From the NCBI GenBank assembly GCA_905479575.1, contig CAJQNB010000076.1, positions 1 to 64,000 on the forward strand: a DNA stretch of 64,000 nucleotides, given 5' to 3'. The position numbers were made by a program, and so were the translations under genes. Source of the stretch: an uncultured Pseudophaeobacter sp. (GTDB lineage: Bacteria > Pseudomonadota > Alphaproteobacteria > Rhodobacterales > Rhodobacteraceae). Below the pieces are notes generated by a model. That model saw only the letters and a list, made by a program, of their open reading frames with translations, did not search any database and was not told the DNA's origin. This document shows positions 16,472-25,502 of this stretch, one piece after another (the first letter of the stretch is position 1; each line of letters opens with the position of its first letter).

Positions 16472-17815
16472 TCAGCTGGTTGCGGCCTCAACGGCGGCGG
16501 CCACCTCGGTTACGGTGGCGTTGAGGAGGGGCTCGTTTTCGCATTCGGCCATTACCCTGATCAGTGGCTCGGTGCCGGATTTGCGGATCAACAGGCGGCC
16601 CTTGCCCTCGAGTGCGGCTTCGGCGTCGCGGATTGCGGCCTGCACTGGTGGGCTGTCCAGCGGGGTCTGGCCGGCCGCAAAGCGCACGTTTTGCAGCAGC
16701 TGTGGCACCGGGGTGAACTGGGTGAGCAGATCTGAGGCGGGTTTGCCGGTTTCGACCATGGCGGCGAGCATATGCAGCCCGGCCATCAACCCGTCGCCGG
16801 TGGTGGCGTGATCGCTCATCACGATATGGCCGGACTGTTCACCGCCCAGGTTGAAACCGCCGGCCCGCATCCGTTCCACCACGTAGCGGTCGCCCACAGC
16901 GGTGCGTTCCAGCCGCAGCCCCTGGTCTGCAAGGTGACGTTCGAGACCGAGGTTGGACATCACCGTGGCAACCAGGGCATTGCCCGTCAGGGTTCCGGCC
17001 TTGGCCCAGCGGCCAGCCAGCAGGGCCATCAGCTGATCCCCATCGGCGACGCTGCCGGTCTCGTCGATCATGATCACCCGGTCGGCGTCGCCATCCAGAC
17101 AGATACCCACATCGGCGCCATGGGCCACCACCGCTTCGGCGGCGGTTTGTGGCTGGGTCGAGCCGCAGCCGAGATTGATATTTCGTCCATTGGGGGAGAC
17201 GCCCAGAGGCACCACCTCGGCGCCCAGCTCCCAGAGTACCTCGGGCGCGGTGCGGTGGGCGGCGCCGTTGGCACAGTCCAGCACCACCTTGAGCCCGTCG
17301 AGACGAATGTCCCGCGGCAGCGAGGATTTCACCCGCTCGCCATAGCGGAACCGGGCATCATCGATGCGTTTGGCATGGCCGATGTGCTGCGCCTGTGCAG
17401 GCTCCACACCGGCCGCGAGCAGGGCTTCGATTTCCATCTCCGCCTGATCCGACAGCTTGAAGCCGTCAGGGCCGAAGAACTTGATGCCATTGTCTTCGGC
17501 CGGGTTGTGGCTGGCAGAGATCATCACGCCCAGGTCGGCGCGCATGGAGCGGGTCATCAGACCCACGGCGGGGGTTGGCACCGGTCCCAGCAAAAGCACG
17601 TTCATCCCTGTTGAGGTCAGCCCGGCTGTCAGCGCGTTTTCAAACATATAGCCTGACAGGCGGGTATCCTTGCCGATCACCACCCGGTGGACGCCCCCCG
17701 CCTCGCGGCGAAAATACCGCCCCACGGCGGCACCGATGCGCAGCGCCATATCGGCGGTCATTGGATGGATGTTGGCGGTGCCCCGGACTCCGTCCGTGCC
17801 AAATAATTTGCGCAT
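16472..17815 (-). CDS. glmM: phosphoglucosamine mutase
   Basis: 447 residues, the usual GlmM length. It interconverts glucosamine-6-phosphate and glucosamine-1-phosphate, feeding UDP-GlcNAc for peptidoglycan, lipopolysaccharide and exopolysaccharide. Visible signatures are FGTDGVRG at the N-terminus, ISASHNP with the phosphorylated serine at 102, the metal loop DGDADR, the sugar-binding GEQSGH, and a C-terminal [11 protein letters not shown] phosphate-binding loop. ATG 17815 has AGGA seven bases upstream. GlmM is essential and usually chromosomal, where it often lies near folP/ftsH. Here it sits among exopolysaccharide genes instead, so this is probably a second copy that boosts amino-sugar supply for surface polymer. 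Confidence 0.96.
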   Translation of the reverse strand: MRKLFGTDGVRGTANIHPMTADMALRIGAAVGRYFRREAGGVHRVVIGKDTRLSGYMFENALTAGLTSTGMNVLLLGPVPTPAVGLMTRSMRADLGVMISASHNPAEDNGIKFFGPDGFKLSDQAEMEIEALLAAGVEPAQAQHIGHAKRIDDARFRYGERVKSSLPRDIRLDGLKVVLDCANGAAHRTAPEVLWELGAEVVPLGVSPNGRNINLGCGSTQPQTAAEAVVAHGADVGICLDGDADRVIMIDETGSVADGDQLMALLAGRWAKAGTLTGNALVATVMSNLGLERHLADQGLRLERTAVGDRYVVERMRAGGFNLGGEQSGHIVMSDHATTGDGLMAGLHMLAAMVETGKPASDLLTQFTPVPQLLQNVRFAAGQTPLDSPPVQAAIRDAEAALEGKGRLLIRKSGTEPLIRVMAECENEPLLNATVTEVAAAVEAATS

Positions 17816-18029
17816 TTTGCATCCTATGAAATCATCGTGTTTGCCCGGCTGTAGCCAGGGGCACTAAGACAAAGCGATAGAAGGAAACCCAGAAGTCTGG
17901 CCTGTTTCCAGCATAAAGCCGAGCCTGTGTCGGACCACAAGAGCGGTCTCTTGTTGCCGCGAGATTGGCAGGGCTTTGGGCGGATTCTTGCAAACCAGCC
18001 AAGGGCAGCCGGCAATCTGAGCCAAAAGA

Positions 18030-18053
18030 AAACGGGCCCAAAGGGACCCGTTT
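18030..18053 (-). terminator. Rho-independent terminator after the yjbE-like gene
   Basis: On the minus strand, AAACGGG-T-CCC pairs with GGG-CCCGTTT around a TTT loop, a 10-bp stem with one bulged base, followed by TTCTTTT. It lies 62 bases past the stop of the small secreted protein gene and would separate the yjb-type operon from glmM. Confidence 0.75.
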
Positions 18054-18114
18054 CCTGAAGTCTTCAACACATGATAGCAGGCCAAGCCTGACCGGGCCCC
18101 AGGGCCCAAGAGGC

Positions 18115-18360
18115 TTAGTTGCTGCCTGTTGCTGTTGTTGTGGTTGTGGTGCTGGTGGTGCCGTCTTCGTTGGTGACCACGACTGTCACGATCGCAACAC
18201 CCAGAGCAGCTGCACCCACAGTTGCTGCGGTGATGCCGGTGCCAAATGCGCCGCCGCCAGCGCCAGCGCCGCCGGCACCTGCGCCAGGAGCAGTGGCTTG
18301 AGCCGCAGCAGTTGTTACGGTCGCTGCGGTGAGCAGCAGGGCAGCAAAGGTATTTTTCAT
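18115..18360 (-). CDS. small secreted Gly/Ala/Thr-rich protein, YjbE-like
   Basis: 81 residues. A Sec signal peptide (about 1-20, ending AAA-Q) is followed by a Gly/Ala-rich stretch, a hydrophobic GITAATVGAAALGVAIVTVVV segment and a threonine-rich tail. A near-ideal ribosome site (AAAGGAG) lies seven to eight bases before ATG 18360, which rules out the longer frame upstream. Size, composition and position beside yjbF- and yjbH-type genes match YjbE of the exopolysaccharide yjbEFGH operon. It has its own predicted promoter at 18395-18423 and terminator at 18030-18053, so it may be produced in excess over the others. The exact function of YjbE is unknown. Confidence 0.7.
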   Translation of the reverse strand: MKNTFAALLLTAATVTTAAAQATAPGAGAGGAGAGGGAFGTGITAATVGAAALGVAIVTVVVTNEDGTTSTTTTTTATGSN

Positions 18361-18394
18361 AATCCAAATCTCCTTTGGAATGTCATTTGGTACA

Positions 18395-18423
18395 ACTCTA
18401 TGCGAGCGGGATGATAATTTCAA
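18395..18423 (-). promoter_or_regulatory. predicted sigma-70-type promoter for the yjbE-like gene
   Basis: On the minus strand TTGAAA (18423-18418) and TAGAGT (18400-18395) are separated by exactly 17 bases, and the ribosome site follows about 20 bases later. This is pattern matching only. Confidence 0.4.
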
Positions 18424-18506
18424 CGTAAGCCATAGCGGCAAATTGCTTGAAGAATGGTTTTCTCCCACATATTGCTGGAAATTTTAGCAACCTGTGGCAA
18501 AAACGC

Positions 18507-19205
18507 TTAACTTGAGAGGTCCCGAATGCGCAGATAGCCGGTTTCGGGACCTGCCCACTGCCGTGATTTCCAGACTTTCTGACTGCGAGAATCAACCCAA
18601 TAGTCATTGATAACTACAGTTTGACCCGGCCCTTCGCAGCGCTCCTGTAAGTGGCGGGTATTGTAATACTTCTCGTAGATCTCCAGTTTCTGCGCCCCCA
18701 GGTCGCTGAGATCACAGGCTAGGGTGACGATGCGCTGCTGGTTATCGCCGCTGCGCAGATGATAGCTGCGTTCTCCGCCCTGTGCTGGTCCGGCAAGCCC
18801 CTCTTGGACCGGGACCCCGGTCGATATCAGGTTTCCCGGCAGCCCTCGGGTGGCAATCAGCAGGCCATTGCGAAAGGACAGAGCGCTGCCATCATCGGCA
18901 CTCCAGGTGGTGATCTGGCCGGGGAGATCATCCTGGCGGATTAGCCCCTGGGCCATATAGCCTGTCACCTCCTGTCGCTCGACAAGGACTTCCAGGTGTG
19001 GCCGGTGCTGATCAAGAAAGGCGCGGGTGATCTGCAAGGGCGCAGGATCGGGTGCCCGTCGCGCCGCAATGGCATCGCGCAGGGCGCGGCCCACTTCGAT
19101 GGAACCGCTGGCTTCTTCGGGGCCGGTGCTGCAGCCCGCCAGGATCAAAAGACTGGTCAGGGTGATGGCTTTTTTCAGCGGCTGAGCCAGGGGGAGAGAT
19201 GTCAT
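18507..19205 (-). CDS. yjbF: YjbF-family (GfcB-like) lipoprotein
   Basis: 232 residues with a type II signal peptide. The lipobox ILAGC places the lipidated cysteine at residue 25. The rest is a globular beta-rich domain (DDGSALSFRNGLLIATRG..., later YYNTRHLQERCEG and VINDYWVD) typical of the YjbF/GfcB lipoproteins that accompany YjbH. It overlaps the yjbH stop region by four bases (ATGA), so the two are translationally coupled. In enterobacteria these genes belong to an operon needed for an exopolysaccharide, and the proteins sit at the outer membrane. YjbG is not present between them. The assignment rests on family-level features plus gene order. Confidence 0.8.
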   Translation of the reverse strand: MTSLPLAQPLKKAITLTSLLILAGCSTGPEEASGSIEVGRALRDAIAARRAPDPAPLQITRAFLDQHRPHLEVLVERQEVTGYMAQGLIRQDDLPGQITTWSADDGSALSFRNGLLIATRGLPGNLISTGVPVQEGLAGPAQGGERSYHLRSGDNQQRIVTLACDLSDLGAQKLEIYEKYYNTRHLQERCEGPGQTVVINDYWVDSRSQKVWKSRQWAGPETGYLRIRDLSS

Positions 19206-21454
19206 TCCCAGAACCTCGCGCGTTGATTTTGCAGGCTGCTGCGATGGGCCGCGCGGATGGAGCCATAAAGCCGCCCCGGAACGGCGACGCGCTGGCCGCC
19301 ATCGCGTTGCGTTGGGCGAATGGTCAGGCCATAGCCCCGGCGACTGGGTTTGCCCAGCATCCAGCCCAGCGGGATCCGAAAGCGAAAGCCCTTGTCAAAG
19401 GAGCCTTCGCCAAAATCCGCAGCGGAGACATTGGTCAGGGTAAAGAAGGCCCCGACCGACCAGCCATTGTTAAAGACCCGGTCCAGGCTGAAGCTTCCGC
19501 CATAATCCCCGGCCAGATAGCGTCCGGCATCCAGCTGAAGATGATAGTTGTTGCTCAGCTGGTAGTAGAGCGAGGCATGGCCAGTAAAGGTCTTGTAATC
19601 GCGGAACGACAGCCGCTGGTCATAGTCCCGCTGGACCACGTAGTTGGCCTCGACCCCCAAGGCCAGGGGGCTATTGATGGGTTTCCACAGGACTTCACCG
19701 GAGATGCCGCCAAACATGGTTTCAAACAGGCCCACCGTGGTGCGGGCATAGAGATTTTGGCCGGGTTTCCAATTGTGGGCGACATAGAGGTTTTCCAGAG
19801 TGGTGCCAAACTGAGCATATTCCGAAATATCGGTGCGCACAGGGGGCAGCTTCGAGTTGGAGGCGCGGCTGTTGCTCACATTGCCTGCAAGGCGTTGACG
19901 CAGGGCGCCGGCAATGATCCAGCCTGGGGCTGGTGCGTAGCTGGCGGTCAGATCGACGCCAAAATCAATGCGGAAGGGGCGCGCCGGGTCAAAATAGGAG
20001 GGTTTGGTATAGGGCGCAAAACTGCTGGAAAACGCCGGGTACAGCTCATCTGAAAACAGCGCCTCCTCCGCCAGTGGCTGGGCTGCGGTTATCGCGCTTA
20101 CGGCACTGATGCCATTGCTGGCATCGGTGGCGAATTCCTGGGCCTCAAGATCCGAGCGCCGCACCGTGATGGTCGACAGGCCAATCCCATTGCGCACCGG
20201 GGTGATGCGGAAGGTTTCAACCGAGGCGGGCTGGGTTGCAGCCATGGCCCGCGCCACCCGCCCGGCTGCCTGCATCTCGGATTGATAGCGCGGGTTGCGA
20301 TAACGCACCTCGGCGCCGGTACCCTCAAAGGTGATGGCCTCGAGAATGAGATCGTCCTTTTTCAAAGCCTCGGCCAGAGTGTCGCGAAACAGCGTGGTTT
20401 TTTGGCTGCTCTCCACCCAGTCCTGGCTCCAATCCTCTTCGTTGACCGCCCATTGGCTGCGCGGGTAGATTGGCTGCGCCGCGGGCACCACCATGGGGGT
20501 CAGCGGGTGATGGGGATTGAGCTGGAACTGGGCGGTAAAGCCGATTTCAGAACCATAGAGATAATAGGCACCGAGCCGGGTGCGATCACTATACTGGTAT
20601 TCGGCGCCAAAATTCAGCGCTGATTTGCGCTCAAACACATTCGACACCTGTGTCTCGGTGACATAGGCATCGGTGGAATATTCCGCTTTCAGGCTGAGCC
20701 GCTCATTGGGCTGCCACTCGATACCGCCAAAGGGGGCAAAATCGCCGCGAAACCATTGGTCATAAGACAGCTCGCCCCCGGTGGAGCCGCCGACAAATGT
20801 GGGCCGCACCCCGCCGATATTGCCAATGGCCCCATGCGAGCCCAAGCGTCCCCAGCCGAGACCTGCGCTGATTTTCAGCTGGCCGGGGCCGCTGCGGCGT
20901 GACAGGGCTGGCGTCTGAAACCGTTTGGTGGCGACAAAATATTCCGCCGCATAGACCCCGGTGCCGGCAAAATCCTGCAAACCCATGGTGACCTCGGGCA
21001 GCCAGCCACGTTCTTTCCACAGCCGGGCGCGCACATCAAAGCCGCGGTCATAATAGGTGGCAAAGCCAAAGAGATTGAGGTTCCTGATGCCATTGTAGCG
21101 AAAGCTGGCAGAGAGCCAGGGCAACGCCTGAAAGGTGACATTGTAGCGACTAGTGCCGCCAAACCAGGAATAGCTCACCGCATAGGTGCCATCGGGCAGC
21201 ATCTCGGCTGAGGGGGTGTCGATGATGCCGGGGGTGCCATAGAAGTTCAGCGCAGGCGGGGGCAGCGGTTTGAACCGCGGCGCCGCCGCATCACTGCCGG
21301 GCTCTGGGTTTTGCGGCCTGCGGGTGATCTCGGGGAGCCAGGCCTGGGCGGCAGGAACAGGGAGACAGGTCACCGCCACGGCAACCAGCAGCTTCCAGCC
21401 CAGGGCTGGTTTGGAGAAGGAAGCCCTGAGCAGGCGGAAAAAACTGCGAGTCAC
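19202..21454 (-). CDS. yjbH: YjbH-family outer-membrane exopolysaccharide protein
   Basis: 750 residues. A signal peptide (1-38, ending AAQA) is followed by the conserved N-terminal region with NFYGTPGIIDTPSAEMLPDG and YSWFGGTSRYNVTFQ, then many alternating aromatic strands of an outer-membrane beta-barrel. The C-terminus keeps the FRIPLGWMLGKPSRRGYG-type ending. YjbH/GfcD proteins are predicted porin-like proteins for exopolysaccharide release. The gene heads the yjbH-yjbF-yjbE series on the minus strand; the 151 bases upstream probably carry the promoter. Confidence 0.85.
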   Translation of the reverse strand: MTRSFFRLLRASFSKPALGWKLLVAVAVTCLPVPAAQAWLPEITRRPQNPEPGSDAAAPRFKPLPPPALNFYGTPGIIDTPSAEMLPDGTYAVSYSWFGGTSRYNVTFQALPWLSASFRYNGIRNLNLFGFATYYDRGFDVRARLWKERGWLPEVTMGLQDFAGTGVYAAEYFVATKRFQTPALSRRSGPGQLKISAGLGWGRLGSHGAIGNIGGVRPTFVGGSTGGELSYDQWFRGDFAPFGGIEWQPNERLSLKAEYSTDAYVTETQVSNVFERKSALNFGAEYQYSDRTRLGAYYLYGSEIGFTAQFQLNPHHPLTPMVVPAAQPIYPRSQWAVNEEDWSQDWVESSQKTTLFRDTLAEALKKDDLILEAITFEGTGAEVRYRNPRYQSEMQAAGRVARAMAATQPASVETFRITPVRNGIGLSTITVRRSDLEAQEFATDASNGISAVSAITAAQPLAEEALFSDELYPAFSSSFAPYTKPSYFDPARPFRIDFGVDLTASYAPAPGWIIAGALRQRLAGNVSNSRASNSKLPPVRTDISEYAQFGTTLENLYVAHNWKPGQNLYARTTVGLFETMFGGISGEVLWKPINSPLALGVEANYVVQRDYDQRLSFRDYKTFTGHASLYYQLSNNYHLQLDAGRYLAGDYGGSFSLDRVFNNGWSVGAFFTLTNVSAADFGEGSFDKGFRFRIPLGWMLGKPSRRGYGLTIRPTQRDGGQRVAVPGRLYGSIRAAHRSSLQNQRARFWE

Positions 21455-21605
21455 GAAGAGAATTGCCTTATGCCTGTCGATTCGCCCCTCTGAGTGAGGA
21501 AACTATGCCTATCGGTGTCAGTATTGCCAGTTTTGACCCGCCGCGAATAGAACATAAAACGGACCATAGGATCAACGCAGTCCCTCTCGCAACCTGCCAG
21601 ACAGA

Positions 21606-23480
21606 TCAGGAGGTCTTGCGATCTGTATCCTGGCTGCCATAGCCTTCGACCCAGCGCTGTAGCACCTGACGCGCGGCCAGTGCATCTCCGGAGGCCAGAG
21701 ACTGGCGCAGCCCGCGCATAAAGGCCGCAACCTCGATCTCTGACAGCACGGTTTCACGGGCACAAAAGATCTTCGGATGGCGGGTGGTTATCAACTCATT
21801 CGTCAGGGTGAGTTCTTCTTCCATCTTTTCACCAGGCCGCAACCCGATGATCTCGATACTGATATCCCCCTCGGGATTGGTTTCGTCGCGTAGGGTATAA
21901 CCGGCGCTTTCGATCACCTGCCGGGCCAGCTGCAAGATCGATACCGGTTCGCCCATATCCAGCACAAAGACTTCGCCGCCACGGGCCTGAGCGCCGGCCT
22001 GCAACACCAGTTGGACAGCTTCCGCGGTGGTCATAAAAAAGCGCTTCACCCGCGCATCGGTCACTGTCACCGGCCCACCGCGGCTGATCTGATCCTGAAA
22101 CAGGGGCACCACCGAACCGGAGGAGCCCAGTACATTGCCAAAGCGCACCATGGTAAAGATGGTCTGACTGCTACGGGTGGCCAGATCCTGCAGCAACAGT
22201 TCGGCCATCCGCTTGGAAGCCCCCATCACATTGGTCGGGCGCACCGCTTTATCGGAGGAAATCAGGATAAAGCGCTCTACCCCGGCCAGGGCCGAAGCCT
22301 GCGCCAGATTCTGGGTGCCAAAGACATTATTGGCCAGCCCAGGCAGCGGGTTGGCCTCGACCAGGGGAACATGTTTATAGGCCGCCGCATGCAGCACCAC
22401 CTGGACACCATGGGTTTCCAGCACGCCGCGCACCTGGCGTGGATCGGTGACCGTCCCCAGGATCGGCACTATTTCGACCCCGATTTCGGCGGCCTGCTGT
22501 TCCAATTCCTGGTGCACGGTATAAAGCGCCAGTTCGCTCAGCTCGAACAGCACCAGCTTGGTGGGGCGGCAGCGCAGCACCTGACGGCACAGTTCCGATC
22601 CGATGGAGCCGCCGGCTCCAGAAACCAAAATCACCCGATTGGCATAGGAGCTGCTGGCTTCATTCAGCGGCAAATTATGGCTTTTACGGCCCAGGAATTG
22701 CTGCGGCGGTACTGGCGTCAGCTTATCGACCAGAGCCTCCTCGCCAATGAGCTGGGCAAAGGAGGGCAGCGCCTGCACCTCGAGCCCCATACCCTGCAGG
22801 CGTAGAATGACCTGAGCCTGTTTCGGTTGGCTCTGCGAGGGCATCGCCAGAAGCACCCGATTGATCTGACGGGTTTGCACCAGCTCCTGGATGCGGGAGG
22901 GGGCAAAAACCTGAAGCCCCACCAGGGTCATGCCCTGCAACGATCCATTGTCATCAACAAAGGCTACCGGATCGATACCATCATGGGATTTCAGCGCCTG
23001 CGCCAGTTGGGTGCCGGTGGTGCCGGCGCCATAGATCAGTACCCGGCAGCGCGGGCTGGCGCGGCGGTAGATCATCAGAACGATCTGATGCAGGAACGCC
23101 CGGGTCGCCATCATGAACAGCATATAGCTGGTGGCAAAAACCACATGGGTGCCCGAGGGCAGATCCGGTCCAAACAGATGGGTCAGCACAGCCAAGACCA
23201 CCGCCGTCATAACCGCAACCACCCCGGTCAGCGCCACAGCGTGACGTTCATAGGCATTGAGCTGCACCATCGGCAGGCCCAGCCAGACAGAGCTGGCCGC
23301 CATCACCAGCATCACATAGGGCAGCACAGGCAGCATCGCAGCCAGCGTGTGCAGGGCCGGATCCGGCAGCGGCTGTACGGTCAGGGTAAACAGCAGGGCC
23401 AGTGGGATCAGCCCCAGATCAATCGCCAGAAAGACATAGGATTTCTGTTTCCGCGAAAGCGCACTAATTAGGTTGAACAT
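21606..23480 (-). CDS. nucleotide-sugar 4,6-dehydratase/epimerase, WbpM/CapD/PglF type
   Basis: 624 residues in the membrane-anchored architecture of this family. Four or so N-terminal membrane helices (about 15-135) are followed by a first Rossmann domain (VLIYGAGTTGTQLAQAL) and the catalytic SDR domain starting at VILVSGAGGSIGSELCRQ. The active-site stretch reads SSDKAVRPTNVMGASKR, with the Met-Lys replacement of the Tyr-xxx-Lys pair that marks WbpM-type dehydratases. LRPGEKMEEEL closes the fold. The reaction would convert UDP-GlcNAc to a 4-keto-6-deoxy sugar used for amino-sugar residues such as QuiNAc or bacillosamine. It supplies precursors to the neighbouring sugar transferase; glmM upstream of UDP-GlcNAc fits the same route. 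Confidence 0.9.
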   Translation of the reverse strand: MFNLISALSRKQKSYVFLAIDLGLIPLALLFTLTVQPLPDPALHTLAAMLPVLPYVMLVMAASSVWLGLPMVQLNAYERHAVALTGVVAVMTAVVLAVLTHLFGPDLPSGTHVVFATSYMLFMMATRAFLHQIVLMIYRRASPRCRVLIYGAGTTGTQLAQALKSHDGIDPVAFVDDNGSLQGMTLVGLQVFAPSRIQELVQTRQINRVLLAMPSQSQPKQAQVILRLQGMGLEVQALPSFAQLIGEEALVDKLTPVPPQQFLGRKSHNLPLNEASSSYANRVILVSGAGGSIGSELCRQVLRCRPTKLVLFELSELALYTVHQELEQQAAEIGVEIVPILGTVTDPRQVRGVLETHGVQVVLHAAAYKHVPLVEANPLPGLANNVFGTQNLAQASALAGVERFILISSDKAVRPTNVMGASKRMAELLLQDLATRSSQTIFTMVRFGNVLGSSGSVVPLFQDQISRGGPVTVTDARVKRFFMTTAEAVQLVLQAGAQARGGEVFVLDMGEPVSILQLARQVIESAGYTLRDETNPEGDISIEIIGLRPGEKMEEELTLTNELITTRHPKIFCARETVLSEIEVAAFMRGLRQSLASGDALAARQVLQRWVEGYGSQDTDRKTS

Positions 23481-23779
23481 CCCACAGCCCTATTCAATAT
23501 TTTGCCCCCCCGCAGAAGGCCTGGTGCGATCTATTTGTTGAAAACACGGTCTTTGGCAGCCGTCAAAGGCGTTGAATTGCGCCTCGTTAAAAGCAAATTT
23601 CACTCACTCTTCCATGGTTTAATCGTCCACCGCTAGCACAGAACCGCAGGAGAGGCAAAGCCAACAGGCCTGCCCTAGGCCACTCCAGCCCCCCCCTGTT
23701 GGCCATGTCGGCCATAAAGCGCCGAGAGGCTGTCATGGAATTGCGGGGTCACACGGATTTTGCCCCTTCTGACAGCGCT
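23481..23779. other. 299-bp intergenic stretch, nothing recognised
   Basis: The stretch lies between the dehydratase start and the stop of the upstream sugar transferase, both on the minus strand. Runs of C and a few short T-tracts occur, but I see no convincing hairpin terminator, promoter or small gene. Confidence 0.4.
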
Positions 23780-24391
23780 TCAGCCGCGCCGAAACAATCC
23801 GCCGATGGTCTGGAACACCAGATCCAGGTCATAACAGACACTCTGGTGGCGCTGATACATCAGATCCAGGCGCGCCTTGGCTGGCACGCAGATGCGAGAG
23901 TAGACCGCATCGGTCTCTTCGGCACTCTGGCAGCGCTTCAGCAGGGCGGTCTCATGCTTGTGATAGGTGATCGAGGCAAGCCCGGTCACGCCAGGACGTG
24001 ATTTCAATACCTCGGCGTAGATTTCGGGGTGGGCTTCGACATATTGGCGCAGCGGTGGGCGGGGGCCAACAAAGGAGAGATCCCCTTTCAGGATATTCCA
24101 CAGCTGCGGCAGCTCATCCAGCCGTTTGGCGCGCAGCCAGGCGCCAGTCTTGGTGATCCGCGCGGCCTTATCGCCGCCTGAAACCCCGGAGTCTTCACCC
24201 ACCTGGGTCATGGTGCGCAGTTTCCACAGCTGAAACCCGCGGGTTGGAGTGGTCATCCGCTCTGACAGGTAAAATATTGGCCGCCCCTCTTTCCACAGGA
24301 GCAGCAGCAAGATCAGCAGCAAGATTGGCCCCAGGATCACAATCAAAAGGCTGACAAAGAAAAGGTCAAAAAGACGTTTGCGCCAAGTCAT
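23780..24391 (-). CDS. initiating sugar transferase (undecaprenyl-phosphate sugar phosphotransferase)
   Basis: 203 residues. It is a bacterial sugar transferase of the PglC/WbaP C-terminal class, which loads the first sugar-phosphate onto undecaprenyl phosphate to begin polysaccharide repeat synthesis. After a short basic N-terminus (MTWRKRLFDL) comes one long hydrophobic helix (about 11-35). Then follow EGRPIFYLSER, FQLWKLRTM, RLDELPQLWNILKGDLSFVGPRP (the catalytic DE and PRP motifs) and SRPGVTGLASI. The ATG at 24391 overlaps the stop of the upstream epimerase gene (ATGA), which fixes the start and shows translational coupling. The preferred sugar cannot be told from sequence. Confidence 0.92.
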   Translation of the reverse strand: MTWRKRLFDLFFVSLLIVILGPILLLILLLLLWKEGRPIFYLSERMTTPTRGFQLWKLRTMTQVGEDSGVSGGDKAARITKTGAWLRAKRLDELPQLWNILKGDLSFVGPRPPLRQYVEAHPEIYAEVLKSRPGVTGLASITYHKHETALLKRCQSAEETDAVYSRICVPAKARLDLMYQRHQSVCYDLDLVFQTIGGLFRRG

Positions 24392-25398
24392 GAGCGAGAA
24401 AAATCCTTTGTTTGCAAAAGCTTTTGCAAGGTTTGAATAGGGCTTTTCGCCGCCTCTTTCCCGTGGCGGGACGAGGGCTGCACGACCGCCCATTCGGTCA
24501 CCATATAGGCCGCATTCGCAGGGGGCGACAGCGCTGTCTGCAGGCGGGCGTCCCCGGCTTCCGACAGGACCTGACGCAGGCGGCTCACATCGAGCTCGAC
24601 TTCGGAAATGGCGCTGGCAGGGGCCGGGCGCCAGGCAAAATCCAGCTCCGCCGCGCGCAGCAGTGCTGCCATTTCGATGGCACCCGACTGCGCCAGATTA
24701 AGCAGCGGCGGCAGGTCGGATTGGCGGACCAGCGCCGCCAGGACCCGGGCCAAGGTCACACTGCCGATGTAGCTGCGTTGCGGGCTGCGGCCATCGGCAA
24801 ATTGATCCAGGGTAAACCCCGGCTGCCAGCCGCCCAGGATAGCATCCAGCCCAGCGATATTGCCGATGCGCAGCGCCGTGACCGGCACCCCCAGTTGCTG
24901 CCCCAGCGCCAGCGCCTGCTGCTCCATTTCCGCCTTGGCGGCGCCATAGGCATTGGCGGGGCTGAGTGGACTGTCTTCGCTGAGCAACCCTGGCTGGTTG
25001 CCATAGACCGCCGCCGACGAGCTGAGCAGCACCCGCGCCGTCGGCGCCCCTGATATTTCGGCGGCGCGCGCCGCTGCCTGCACTGCCGCGCAGGCCAGGC
25101 GGGTGTTATCCGCCAGATCCATGCCCCGCCCCGGAATACTGCCCGCCAGGCAGAGCACCGCCTCGGCTCCAGCAAGTAGCTGCACCAGCCCAGCAGGATC
25201 CTTCAGAGGGTCCTGCAATGCAGGCGCTGCCACCTCTGGTCGCTGCAGCAACGGGTTACGGCTTTGCCAGCGGATTTCAGCCCCCGCCAGGGGGGCGGCC
25301 AGGGGGGCGGACTGGGATACGACCTCGGGCCAGCAGTGGCGTAGCACCCTGCCGATCCGCCCCGAGGCCCCTAGAACGACTGTGACCGGAAAACCCAT
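24388..25398 (-). CDS. NAD-dependent epimerase/dehydratase, extended SDR
   Basis: 336 residues with an N-terminal Rossmann nucleotide-binding motif (VVLGASGRIG) and an SDR active site (SSSAAVYG, then NAYGAAK for the Tyr-xxx-Lys pair). This fits extended SDR enzymes acting on nucleotide or lipid-linked sugars. It lacks a closer signature for GalE. It is coupled by a four-base overlap to the sugar transferase, so it probably reduces or epimerises a 4-keto sugar before or after that first transfer, as in QuiNAc-type pathways (inference). It is transcribed away from the Wza-like gene, with about 100 bases of shared upstream DNA. Confidence 0.8.
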   Translation of the reverse strand: MGFPVTVVLGASGRIGRVLRHCWPEVVSQSAPLAAPLAGAEIRWQSRNPLLQRPEVAAPALQDPLKDPAGLVQLLAGAEAVLCLAGSIPGRGMDLADNTRLACAAVQAAARAAEISGAPTARVLLSSSAAVYGNQPGLLSEDSPLSPANAYGAAKAEMEQQALALGQQLGVPVTALRIGNIAGLDAILGGWQPGFTLDQFADGRSPQRSYIGSVTLARVLAALVRQSDLPPLLNLAQSGAIEMAALLRAAELDFAWRPAPASAISEVELDVSRLRQVLSEAGDARLQTALSPPANAAYMVTEWAVVQPSSRHGKEAAKSPIQTLQKLLQTKDFSRS

Positions 25399-25433
25399 AT
25401 GCCGCCTCTGTTTGTATCAGATGCGCAGTTCAG

Positions 25434-25461
25434 TTGACGCGCCGTCTAAGCCCAGTATCTT
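25434..25461 (+). promoter_or_regulatory. predicted promoter for the Wza-like gene
   Basis: TTGACG (25434-25439) and TATCTT (25456-25461) are spaced by 16 bases, about 40 bases before ATG 25503, in the 104-bp gap between divergent polysaccharide genes. The match is reasonable but unproven. Confidence 0.4.
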
Positions 25462-25502
25462 GCGGGCAGCAAAAATCAAGACCATTCCTGAAAAGAGCTT
25501 CT

